Of a DNA stretch of 64,000 nucleotides, positions 8,813-15,869 are shown piece after piece. The DNA is from Siminovitchia thermophila (GTDB taxonomy: Bacteria > Bacillota > Bacilli > Bacillales > Bacillaceae_C): the NCBI RefSeq assembly GCF_016909185.1, contig NZ_JAFBFH010000008.1, positions 1 through 64,000 of the forward strand, given 5' to 3'. Below the pieces are notes generated by a model. It was not told where the DNA came from. It saw nothing but the letters and a program-made list of their open reading frames with translations, and did no database searches. The first letter of the stretch is position 1; every line of letters starts with the position of its first letter. The position numbers and the translations under genes are program-made.

Positions 8813-8874
8813 TTGACAAAACCCTCTCCAACCATTAAATTAAATGAAACCTTGTTTTTATATCTGGTTAACAA
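8813..8874 (+). promoter_or_regulatory. bioY promoter with BirA-like operator
   Basis: A sigma-A promoter is visible as TTGACA (8813-8818), a 17-base spacer and TAAATT (8836-8841). Overlapping the start region is an inverted repeat AATGAAACC (8843-8851), 14 bases, GGTTAACAA (8866-8874). This matches the known Firmicute BirA operator form with half-sites like TTGTAAACC and GGTTTACAA spaced by 14-15 bases; the right arm is near perfect and the left arm weaker. Repression of bioY by biotinoyl-AMP-bound BirA is inferred. Confidence 0.7.
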
Positions 8875-8888
8875 TTGGAGGGAAAAGA

Positions 8889-9458
8889 ATGACACCGGAC
8901 CGGCAAAAGCTAAGAGGAATGATGATTGCGTCACTGTTTGCGGCCATAATCGGCATCTTTGCACAAATTACCATACCGCTTCCGTTAGTGCCTATTACAG
9001 GGCAAACGCTAGCCATCGGGCTTGCCGCCACCATTCTTGGTGCAAGATATGGAACATTATCAGTTTTGCTCTATATTTTAATGGGAGCTGTCGGAATCCC
9101 TGTTTTTAGCCAGTTTTCGGGCGGCTTTTCCGTACTGGTCGGGCCAACAGGCGGCTTTATCGTCGGGTTTATTCCGACAGCCTTTTTCGTAGGCTGGTAC
9201 CTGGAAAAAACAGCCTTCAAATTTACCCAAGCAATGATTGCCAATACAATCGGGATGTTTATTACACTGTTATTTGGAACTGCTTGGCTCAAAATAGCTG
9301 CCAACTTGAGCTGGCCAGCGGCATTCGCCAGTGCTTTTGCACCGTTTATTGTGGTCGGCCTTTTGAAAGCGGCACTCGCTTCCTGGATCGGGGTTATTGT
9401 ACGTAAAAGACTAACAATTGCCAACATATTGTTCGCGCCAAAAGAAAAATCCGCTTAA
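8889..9458 (+). CDS. bioY: biotin transporter BioY
   Basis: BioY is the substrate-binding membrane component (S component) for biotin uptake, working alone or with the shared ECF energising module. The 189-residue protein has six hydrophobic segments and the family pattern: ITIPLPLVPITGQTLAIGLAA, LGARYGTLSVLLYILMGAVGIPVF and VGPTGGFIVGF. The ATG at 8889 is preceded by GGAGGG at a seven-base distance; an in-frame start 45 bases earlier lies inside the operator and is not used. No ECF ATPase genes are adjacent. Regulation by biotin through BirA is suggested by the operator directly upstream. Confidence 0.93.
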   Translation: MTPDRQKLRGMMIASLFAAIIGIFAQITIPLPLVPITGQTLAIGLAATILGARYGTLSVLLYILMGAVGIPVFSQFSGGFSVLVGPTGGFIVGFIPTAFFVGWYLEKTAFKFTQAMIANTIGMFITLLFGTAWLKIAANLSWPAAFASAFAPFIVVGLLKAALASWIGVIVRKRLTIANILFAPKEKSA

Positions 9459-9651
9459 ATGTGGAGCCGACTGCTTTACACAATTCATCCTTATTTGGGC
9501 GTTTCCGCGAACAAGTTACCGAAGTACAACGGCTATTTTCTAAAAATAAAATAAAGTCATAATCAAAGTGAAACTCCGCTTTGCGCCGTGGTATACTATA
9601 GAGTAAAGACGAATACGTCTTGAAAAAATAACATGTCAGGTGGGGATACCC

Positions 9652-10344
9652 ATGAATTTGACAGAACAGGAGCCCGTTAATTTACACGATCTGCTATTAA
9701 TCCGGCACAAAGAAAAAACATGGAAAAAAGGGGCGTATCTTTTTCAGGAAGGTGACAAAGCAAACGAAATTTATTATATTAAATCCGGCAAAGTACGAAT
9801 CGGAAAAATAACGCCTGACGGCCGGGAAATTACCTTCAGAATTGTAAATGCCGAAGACTTTATTAGTGAAGTGCGGCTTTTTTGCACACTTTCAACATAC
9901 ACAGTTCATGCCAAAGCAATCGAAGACTGTGAATGCGCCATCATCCATAAAGATGATCTGGAAGAGAATTTGTTAATCAATCCCGGACTTTCCGCCGAAT
10001 TCATGAAAATGATGGGCATTCACCATCAAAAAACCCATTCTAAATTCCGCGACCTTATATTGCATGGAAAAAAGGGCGCTCTCTATTCAACACTCATTCG
10101 TATGACAAACAGCTATGGCATAAAAACAGACAATGGAATAATCATTGACTTATCTTTGACAAACCAAGAGCTTGCCAACTTTTGCGGCATGAGCCGCGAG
10201 GTCGTCAACCGTCTTCTTGGAGCTTTAAAAAAAGACGGAGTCATTTCTATCGCTGATGGAAACATCATCATCCACGACCTCCAATTCTTAAAAGATGAAA
10301 TCCATTGCGAAAACTGCCCTGTCGACATTTGCAGAATAGATTAA
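9652..10344 (+). CDS. fnr: Fnr, iron-sulfur Crp/Fnr-family regulator
   Basis: Fnr is an oxygen-sensitive activator that controls respiration genes. The 230-residue protein has a cyclic-nucleotide-fold sensor domain (about residues 20-140), a dimer helix, and a helix-turn-helix with the recognition sequence LANFCGMSREVVNRLLGALKKDG. The diagnostic feature of the Bacillus type is the C-terminal cluster HCENCPVDIC, Cys-x2-Cys-x4-Cys, which with an internal Asp binds a [4Fe-4S] centre; E. coli FNR has it at the N terminus. The ATG at 9652 follows AGGTGGGG by about eight bases. A TATACT -10 element lies at 9592-9597. A perfect Fnr box is found 5 kb away before the ba3 oxidase operon. Confidence 0.9.
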   Translation: MNLTEQEPVNLHDLLLIRHKEKTWKKGAYLFQEGDKANEIYYIKSGKVRIGKITPDGREITFRIVNAEDFISEVRLFCTLSTYTVHAKAIEDCECAIIHKDDLEENLLINPGLSAEFMKMMGIHHQKTHSKFRDLILHGKKGALYSTLIRMTNSYGIKTDNGIIIDLSLTNQELANFCGMSREVVNRLLGALKKDGVISIADGNIIIHDLQFLKDEIHCENCPVDICRID

Positions 10345-10404
10345 GAGTGTGCTCTGTAAACACCACTAATCTTGTAATCTATGATTGTGAGGAGGATCAA
10401 CCCA

Positions 10405-10569
10405 ATGCACCCCAAATTTTTTTATAGTTTTGCGGCAGGCTATGTAGTGAGCATGTTGATCATATATCTGATATCCGGATACTTTTCATTGTCTTTTACC
10501 ATCGGATCATTTATAGGTATTGCCCTATTCGGATTAGGATTACATTTGCTTAAAACAAGAAAAAGCTAA
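10405..10569 (+). CDS. small two-helix membrane protein
   Basis: This 54-residue protein starts at an ATG preceded by GAGGAGGATC, a strong ribosome binding site. It has two hydrophobic stretches: FYSFAAGYVVSMLIIYLISG at about residues 5-24 and FTIGSFIGIALFGLGLHLL at about residues 30-48. It ends in a basic tail, KTRKS. It lies 60 bp after fnr on the same strand and may be co-transcribed with it. I do not recognise the family; nothing in the sequence indicates a function. Confidence 0.6.
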   Translation: MHPKFFYSFAAGYVVSMLIIYLISGYFSLSFTIGSFIGIALFGLGLHLLKTRKS

Positions 10570-10966
10570 GTTCCTAAGGCGTTATGCGATTTTTGGTTTT
10601 TTCATTCCAAACGGGCGCCAGTCCAATCAGCCCCCTGCATGGCGATGGCGGTTTTCGCAATTTGTTCCGCCAACAGAATCGATATCGTTTTTCACTTCTC
10701 CAAGATTTCTCCTACAGTCAATGGGGACATGGGAAAAAGCCTTTATAAGCAAATACGAAATAGCAAAACCGAACAATTCATTTATAATGTTCGGTTTATT
10801 TGTGTAAAAAAATCCCTATCATCGCAACATCAACATATTTCGCTTTCCGCAGCTCTCTTCAGCTTCCTCGGAAAGCAAAGGTCGCTTTCCTGCGGGATCT
10901 TCAGCTCGAGCTATTCCCGCATATGTTGACTACGCTTAAAAGCTTGCGTATCATACACTAGGACAA
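10570..10966. other. non-coding stretch with possible gene remnant and terminator
   Basis: On the minus strand, 10610-10720 reads in pieces MSPLTVGEILEK, then ISILLAEQIAKTAIAMQGADW and TGARLE, with a stop in between. It looks like the end of a lost gene, but the family is not identifiable. A perfect 10-bp inverted repeat (AAACCGAACA at 10766-10775, TGTTCGGTTT at 10789-10798) is a probable terminator. From 10801 to 10966 nothing is recognised. Confidence 0.35.
10766..10803 (+). terminator. rho-independent terminator
   Basis: A perfect 10-bp stem, AAACCGAACA with TGTTCGGTTT, encloses a 13-base loop and is followed by a short T-rich tract. It lies downstream of fnr and the small membrane protein. 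Confidence 0.6.
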
Positions 10967-11145
10967 TTTATCCGGCATGTAAGGTGCCGTAAAACTCCCA
11001 CTTCAAAACATGAGGGTGATACAAAAGGTCTAAGTGTGAGAAAACGGCACCTAAATGCCCGATTGGTTCAACTAACATCAGTAGGAGATGGAAGAAAACT
11101 CCTACTGAATGAAGTTTCACTTGATCCCGCATGTAAGGTGCCGGT
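10967..11145 (+). repeat. dispersed structured repeat, copy A
   Basis: This is the first of three copies in the window (others at 18936-19093, inverted, and 39808-39953). The unit begins TTTATCCSGCATGTAAGGTGCC and ends near GAATGAAGTTTCACTT. Internal inverted repeats include AAGGTGCC with GGCACCT, and CAGTAGGAG with CTCCTACTG. Here the unit ends at about 11122 and a second truncated unit begins at once (GATCCCGCATGTAAGGTGCC, 11123-11142). There is no open frame of note. It is a MITE-like or bcr-like element; its mobility is inferred only from dispersion. Confidence 0.75.
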
Positions 11146-11190
11146 AAAATGAAACACAACTTTTATATTTTGATCATTCTTTCTATCATT

Positions 11191-11758
11191 TGATCAGAGG
11201 CGAAATGTATCAAAGCTCGTAAAAGATTATCACTAGCTGTTTTAATTGGCAGTGTTCTACTATCTATTAGTCTCATCATTCTTAAAAGCAAGGGCCTTTA
11301 TTTACAGTTAGGAATTCAACCAAACGGATTTAACCACATGGAAATAAGCCTATTCCTAACAATCTTGGTAATTATTTCTGGATTGGTTGTATTATCACAA
11401 AGCATCAAAGATATCGTTATTAAAAGACTTTTTATAACCATAGGCGTTGTGATTATATTCATGAAAATATTTTCACACTGGATAACGTATGACCGTTTAG
11501 AATACACTCATTTTACTTCACCCGACGGTAAAGAAGAATTTCTCGTCATTGAATCAACTGTCAGTGAATTATATCAAATAACTAAAAATCCATTTCTCAT
11601 AATTTATCGACCATAAGAGGCTATCGTGGATTTCAACCGTTTCGTACGGGTAGTTATCAATTAGAGTGGATTGATCCAAACACCTTGAAAGTATCTTACT
11701 TGAAGAAAAGCACTTCAGGATATATAGATGTTCTTATTGAATATAAAAAAGATAAGTA
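11191..11758 (+). pseudogene. small membrane protein (DUF5412-like), frameshifted
   Basis: The frame reads KARKRLSLAVLIGSVLLSISL, then a second membrane segment LFLTILVIISGLVVLSQ, a third near LFITIGVVIIFMKIFS, and THFTSPDGKEEFLVIE. It then stops at 11614-11616 after LIIYRP. The expected C-terminal part, GYRGFQPFRTGSYQLEWIDPN through to IDVLIEYKKDK, is open in another frame up to the stop at 11756-11758. The 5' end is also damaged, since the only upstream ATG (MYQSS) is out of frame. The order resembles Bacillus DUF5412-type proteins, from memory. Two frameshifts make it a pseudogene. Confidence 0.6.
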
Positions 11759-11797
11759 ACCGAGCCTTTCGCTACTATTGAACAGGCTCGGTGTTTT
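11758..11797 (+). terminator. rho-independent terminator
   Basis: The stem ACCGAGCCT/AGGCTCGGT is followed by GTTTTAAAT. It lies between two convergent broken genes and may serve both. Confidence 0.7.
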
Positions 11798-11802
11798 AAA
11801 TC

Positions 11803-12341
11803 CTACTGTTTGTTCATTTTCTTGCTTATGGTGTCTCTGAATGCTGAAGCTACTAGTTGTCCGTCACTAAGTGAATAGGGAGGAACGTCAAATACACCCG
11901 TACATTTCCACCTCAGCTCAAGAATTCCTGGCTCGCTAGAATTCAACAAATATTCACTTTGAGATTTTACTAGCTTAAGATCCCCAAAAAATCTATTCAT
12001 CAAGAAGGACGAGTATCTAGTTAGATACAAAAAAGAATAATACTCTTTGACAACTTCATTTAGTTTTCTATTACTACTGAGCAAAATCTTTCCTATATTA
12101 ACAGCATCAATATCAGCTAGTAAATCATCAGAGCTAAACATGCTTCACTTTCGTCTTTATGGCCAATCACTTCCATTGCTGCATCATATGGTGTTGAGTG
12201 TTTCGAAGAATTGGCTGCTTCACCGGTAACTGTAAGTAAGTCTCCACCCCAACCTGCAAGATCAACCAGAGAGTGACTCCTTAAAAAGAATAGTTGACTG
12301 ATTTTTCTGTGGTTTTCTCCGGTTCCGGTGGCACGGACCAT
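11803..12341 (-). pseudogene. uncharacterised protein split by a frameshift
   Basis: Two overlapping minus-strand frames form one protein. The first (from 12341) reads LVDLAGWGGDLLTVTGEA, then PYDAAMEVIGHKDESEAC. The second continues FSSDDLLADIDAVNIGKILL and then SNRKLNEVVKEYYSFLY through to AFRDTISKKMNKQ at 11803. The break is near 12120-12140. I do not recognise the family. The DLAGWGGDL motif followed by a helical C-terminal half suggests a cytosolic or secreted enzyme-like domain, but no function can be assigned. Confidence 0.45.
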
Positions 12342-12407
12342 GCTACACTACTCGTTTCTCACCTCCCCGCAATCCTCGTGTAACTGAAATTCATTATCAT
12401 GCCAATA

Positions 12408-13214
12408 TTACTTATATACAGAGGCCTCCTCCAAAATAGAAAACTCTTTTTCTTCTCCGTAGTTGAGGATGATGACCTCTGTTTTATCATCATCCTCCAA
12501 CAGATGTAGCAGCTTTTCATCTTTATTCATCATCGTTTCAATTACCGGAAACTGTTGAACCATGACTTCCAAAACGTCGGGCCGGGGTGTGGTGTGGCTG
12601 TTCGGAAATTGATGGTTCGGAATCACGTATTCAACATCAAGCAGATGTTTCACAACATATGCCGCCTCTTCAGGTCCCATTACAAACTGCCCCGAGGCTG
12701 AAAGGATGGCCACGCTCGGTTTGTAAAAGTCTTGAATAATCTTCATATCGGCCATCATTGTAGTATCTCCTGAATGATAGAGCGTCCTGTCGCCATGAAA
12801 ATTGAATATATACCCGGCAGGCTGGCCCCCATATATCGGTGTTCCTTCCGTTTCACCATAAGATGAAGTATGCATCGCTTGTACCATCGTGACCTTCACA
12901 TCATCAAGGTAAATAGAACCTCCATAGTTTAATAAATGAACATTAGAATAGCCCTTTTGCAGCAAGATCATTCCAAAATCGTACTGTGCCACTATTAGAA
13001 CATCAGGATTGGCGTTTTCCACCTCTTCTAAGCCCTGGGTATGATCAAAGTGGCCATGAGTAATAAACACTGCATCAATCGTACGTAAAAATGCCGGCTT
13101 TGTGTACTCTTCAGGACATCCCGGGTTTAAACTCAAAAAAGGATCAATTAAATAGCGTTTCCCCTCCTTGCTCGTCAACAAATAACATGCATGTCCCAGT
13201 CTTAAAACCTTCAT
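12408..13214 (-). CDS. metallo-beta-lactamase-fold hydrolase
   Basis: This 268-residue protein belongs to the UPF0173/UlaG-like metal-dependent hydrolases. It shows the metal-binding HxHxDH motif in FITHGHFDHTQG, a later metal ligand in LYHSGDTTMMADM, and a terminal histidine region IPNHQFPNSHTTP. The start ATG at 13214 follows AAGGAGGAG by about six bases; the longer open frame lacks a site. It lies about 105 bp downstream of the broken monooxygenase gene on the same strand, and was probably the last gene of that transcription unit. The substrate is unknown. Confidence 0.85.
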   Translation of the reverse strand: MKVLRLGHACYLLTSKEGKRYLIDPFLSLNPGCPEEYTKPAFLRTIDAVFITHGHFDHTQGLEEVENANPDVLIVAQYDFGMILLQKGYSNVHLLNYGGSIYLDDVKVTMVQAMHTSSYGETEGTPIYGGQPAGYIFNFHGDRTLYHSGDTTMMADMKIIQDFYKPSVAILSASGQFVMGPEEAAYVVKHLLDVEYVIPNHQFPNSHTTPRPDVLEVMVQQFPVIETMMNKDEKLLHLLEDDDKTEVIILNYGEEKEFSILEEASVYK

Positions 13215-13319
13215 GATAACTCCTCCTTCATTTATTTTAAAATAAGTATTACCGGCTAATGGATGAGAGCGCCAAACAGTCATCTGGCCGAAGAACACCG
13301 AACAGCATTTCAAAAAATC

Positions 13320-14304
13320 TTACAAGGAAACTGGTTCTTTTTTTACTTTAAAAGCGGGCATGACCTTTTCAGCAACTAATTCCATGGAACGAAGTACTTG
13401 CTCATGTGGTAAGCCACCAAAATTCATCAGCATCATAATATGGTCACAGCCAGCATCCTCATACTTCTTCAAGCGGTTAATCACATCTTCCGGAGAGCCA
13501 ATCAGCAATTGTGCCCGCTCTTCAAGGTCTTCAAATTGCGCATTCCTGCCGTATTGACGTGTATCCAAATAAAGATTTACATGTTTCTTTGCGATTTCTC
13601 TCGCTTCCTCCCGTGATTCAGCGACAAATGTATGGACAGCGAGCGGAATGTTTATTTTCTTTTCATCATGGCCAGATTCACGGTACACGTTCTTGTAGCG
13701 ATCAATTATTTCTTTCAACTCTGAAATAGACTTGCTCGCCACATAAGGAACGCCCATAAATGCTATATCCCATCTTCGCGACAAATTCCGCTCCCCTTGG
13801 ACTTAATGTGCCTATCCAAGTAGGAACTTCTTTTTGCTTCGGTAACATCTCCAATTTCACATCAAAAAGTATTCCCCTCTATGAGAAAATGTTTCTCCAG
13901 TCCACGCCTTTTCGAGTACCGCCAGCGCGTCGTTAAATCGAAAGGCTTTATCCTTTTCGTCAATATGAAACCCGGGGTAAATACCCGCTTCCCAATCCAA
14001 GATTTAAGCGTCCATTGCTTAAAACATCCAATAGTGCATAATTTTCAGTTTTTTTAAATGGCAACGTAACAATCGATACTCCTAAACGAATATTTTAGGT
14101 CCTCTCTGCCGCCACCGATAACAGCATTTGCGGGGTTGTTAAAATGCCATACTCGCTAAAATGATGTTCCGCGAACCAGACAGAATGATAGCCAAGCTGA
14201 TCTGCCCTCTCCGTTTGCTCTAATACTTCATAAAGCAATTGCTCATGCGTCCGACTCATTTTTTCTTTATATTGATCAAATACAGTAAATAAACCAAATT
14301 CCAT
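13320..14304 (-). pseudogene. luciferase-like flavin monooxygenase, degenerate paralogue
   Basis: This was a bacterial-luciferase-family (LLM) flavin-dependent oxidoreductase nearly identical in plan to the intact gene at 47878-48891. The N terminus (MEFGLFTVFDQYKEK, WFAEHHFSEYGILTTP, 14304-14098) stops after AAERT. The middle (about 13785-14094) carries LGVSIVTLPF- and GSGYLP-like pieces in several frames with deletions. The C terminus from 13784 (MGVPYVASKSISELKEI, VNLYLDTRQYGRNAQFEDL, HIMMLMNFGGLPHEQVL) is open to 13320. Multiple frameshifts make it inactive. The ATG is preceded by GGGAGGAGG and a structured leader like that of the intact copy. Confidence 0.88.
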
Positions 14305-14337
14305 ACTGACCTCCTCCCAGAAAATCTTTTTGGCAAC

Positions 14338-14463
14338 AAAAAAAGCCGGCAGTAAAAGAACAGATGTTACGGCTATCCGCCTTGCATCGTGTTTCTTAAA
14401 CTACTGGCTTGTCATCCACTTACCTGGAAAAGATGAGTATCCCTTCCACGTAGATAATCCAGT
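14338..14463 (-). ncRNA. riboswitch-like leader of the broken monooxygenase gene
   Basis: On the minus strand, helix P1 pairs ACTGG (14459-14463) with CCAGT (14403-14407). An adjoining helix pairs ATTATCTAC (14450-14458) with GTGGATGA (14412-14419), and an inner hairpin pairs TGGAA with TTCCA (14425-14448). The P1 3' strand is also the 5' strand of a terminator: AGCCAGTAGTTTAAGAA (14393-14409) with TTCTTTTACTGCCGGCT (14344-14360) followed by seven T. The same architecture precedes the intact copy at 47.7 kb. No known riboswitch core was recognised. Confidence 0.6.
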
Positions 14464-14476
14464 CTCGCGCAATAAA

Positions 14477-14524
14477 TGAAGCGCTTTCATTAGCAAGTAT
14501 ACTCTATATCTTTTTGACATTCAA
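14477..14524 (-). promoter_or_regulatory. promoter and cre-like site for the broken monooxygenase
   Basis: The minus strand carries TTGAAT (14519-14524), a 17-base spacer and TATACT (14496-14501). Just downstream of the inferred start is TGAAAGCGCTTCA (14477-14489), one base shorter than the CcpA cre consensus. Its position would suit roadblock repression by CcpA; this is inferred. Confidence 0.55.
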
Positions 14525-14582
14525 GCCATTTTTCTACATATTACACAATTAAGTAAACTCAAAGCTTGGCTAATATTCCGTA

Positions 14583-14900
14583 TTACTTCATATCGTGATA
14601 ACGTTCATAAGCAGTAATAATGGATTGAATCACAGCGCGCTGTCCCGGAATGAGCAGCTTTGTTTCCACCTCTTGAATAATCTCTTCAACGCCATTTTTA
14701 ATACACTTTCCACGGACCAAAGACGAAATAAATTCATTTGTCATCTTTAAGATGAAAGTAAAAGAAGCATCCACAATCATATCCGTTGACTTATCAATAA
14801 TCAGGATGGCCCCGATCACCTTCTGTGTTTCATAAATCGGAGTACCTTTCGGGAACTGCGCAAAACCGGCAGTCAGAACATGATTCTTTTTCGTAACCAC
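14583..14900 (-). CDS. DUF3870 family protein
   Basis: This small protein of 105 residues is a close paralogue of the one at 47308-47634. Shared landmarks are AGFAQFPKGTPIYETQKVIG at the N terminus, DASFTFILKMTNEFISSLV in the middle, and the C-terminal IPGQRAVIQSIITAYERY. The fold and role are unknown. A GTG start at 14900 is chosen because AAAGGGGG lies seven bases upstream; the longer reading has no ribosome binding site. Both copies stand directly upstream of a riboswitch-like leader and a luciferase-like monooxygenase, suggesting a shared pathway, possibly aromatic or fatty-acid-like substrate metabolism. That link is an inference from context. Confidence 0.8.
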   Translation of the reverse strand: MVTKKNHVLTAGFAQFPKGTPIYETQKVIGAILIIDKSTDMIVDASFTFILKMTNEFISSLVRGKCIKNGVEEIIQEVETKLLIPGQRAVIQSIITAYERYHDMK

Positions 14901-15135
14901 TGTCAATCCCCCTTTCAACCGTCTTTATATAGTAAATTTTCAAACTATTTATCACACTTATCTTATATAATCGAAGAATTATTCGTCAAGGAACGTTGCA
15001 TACGTACTTTTCATTGTCACACTTGCTTTAAAAACTTCAATTTGGGGCCAGATTTTCCGATATTTGCCACCAACGCGAATCTTTTTTGTCAAAAATTTGA
15101 ATGGATTATGAAGTTCATGTGAAATCGGTGTGAAG

Positions 15136-15179
15136 TGTGACTTTTGTCACAGAGAGGGGAAATCTGACGGAAGTATGAT
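15136..15179 (+). promoter_or_regulatory. Fnr-dependent promoter of the ba3 oxidase operon
   Basis: A perfect Fnr/Crp-type palindrome TGTGA-CTTTTG-TCACA occupies 15136-15151. A -10 element TATGAT is at 15174-15179, putting the palindrome centre at about -42 from the expected start, the classical class II activator position. No good -35 box is present, as expected for an activator-dependent promoter. Confidence 0.8.
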
Positions 15180-15212
15180 GGAATTAGAAATCAACGCGGG
15201 AGGGTGAGTACG

Positions 15213-15371
15213 ATGGAACTAGAAAAAAGAACACCGGAAAGTGTCAACATTACTAAGGAACACCATCATTCGGAACCTAATTTAAAAGGAACACTTATCA
15301 GTGTGTTAGGCGTTGGAATCATCATTATTATTATGTGGGGCGCTACGTATTTTCTATATGCGGGCAGATAA
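15213..15371 (+). CDS. cytochrome c oxidase subunit IIa (ba3-type)
   Basis: This 52-residue single-span membrane protein is the first gene of the oxidase operon. A hydrophilic N terminus rich in charge (MELEKRTPESVNITKEHHH) precedes one long hydrophobic helix, GTLISVLGVGIIIIIMWGAT, with a very short tail. This matches the small subunit IIa of Thermus-type ba3 oxidases, which supplies the membrane helix missing from subunit II. An AGGGTGAG ribosome binding site lies just upstream. Subunit II follows after 24 bp. Its assignment rests on size, topology and position. Confidence 0.78.
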   Translation: MELEKRTPESVNITKEHHHSEPNLKGTLISVLGVGIIIIIMWGATYFLYAGR

Positions 15372-15395
15372 AAAAAGAAAAGTAGGTGAAAAGAC

Positions 15396-15869
15396 ATGCA
15401 TTTTCATAAATTTGAAAAGATCTGGTTGATTTTCGGAACATTATCACTTGCCGCATTCTTAACGATTGTTGGCGTAACCGCCTTTGCCCATGGGCATACG
15501 CCCGCTGGCGGGATGGATACGATCGATCCGGAGAAGGTGGCCGAGACACCGCCCTTTGATAAGCCGGGTGTAAGACAACTTGATGATGACACTTATGAAG
15601 CAGTGATTATCAGCCAAGCTTTTGGGTATCTTCCTGGAAAGATCAAAGTTCCGGCAGGAAAAGAAATTATATTTACATTAACAAGTACAGATGTTGTCCA
15701 CAGCTTTACCATTGATAATACAAAAGTAAACATGATGGCTGTTCCGGGAAGAATTACCCACAAAAGCTATACGTTTGAAAAACCCGGAACATATTTGGTT
15801 CTTTGCAACGAATATTGCGGAGCCGGCCATCACATGATGTCAACCGAAATCGAGGTGTATGAACCATGA
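15396..15869 (+). CDS. cbaB: ba3-type cytochrome c oxidase subunit II
   Basis: Subunit II receives electrons from cytochrome c at a binuclear CuA centre on the outer face of the membrane. The 157-residue protein has one N-terminal membrane anchor (about residues 8-31) and a cupredoxin domain. The CuA ligands are complete: His in TDVVHSFTI, and CNEYCGAGHHMM giving Cys-x3-Cys-x3-His-x2-Met. The short length with a single helix is typical of the ba3/B-type family, unlike two-helix aa3 subunits. Its stop overlaps the start of subunit I by 4 bp. The operon is expected to be Fnr-activated, which fits a high-affinity oxidase used at low oxygen. Confidence 0.93.
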   Translation: MHFHKFEKIWLIFGTLSLAAFLTIVGVTAFAHGHTPAGGMDTIDPEKVAETPPFDKPGVRQLDDDTYEAVIISQAFGYLPGKIKVPAGKEIIFTLTSTDVVHSFTIDNTKVNMMAVPGRITHKSYTFEKPGTYLVLCNEYCGAGHHMMSTEIEVYEP

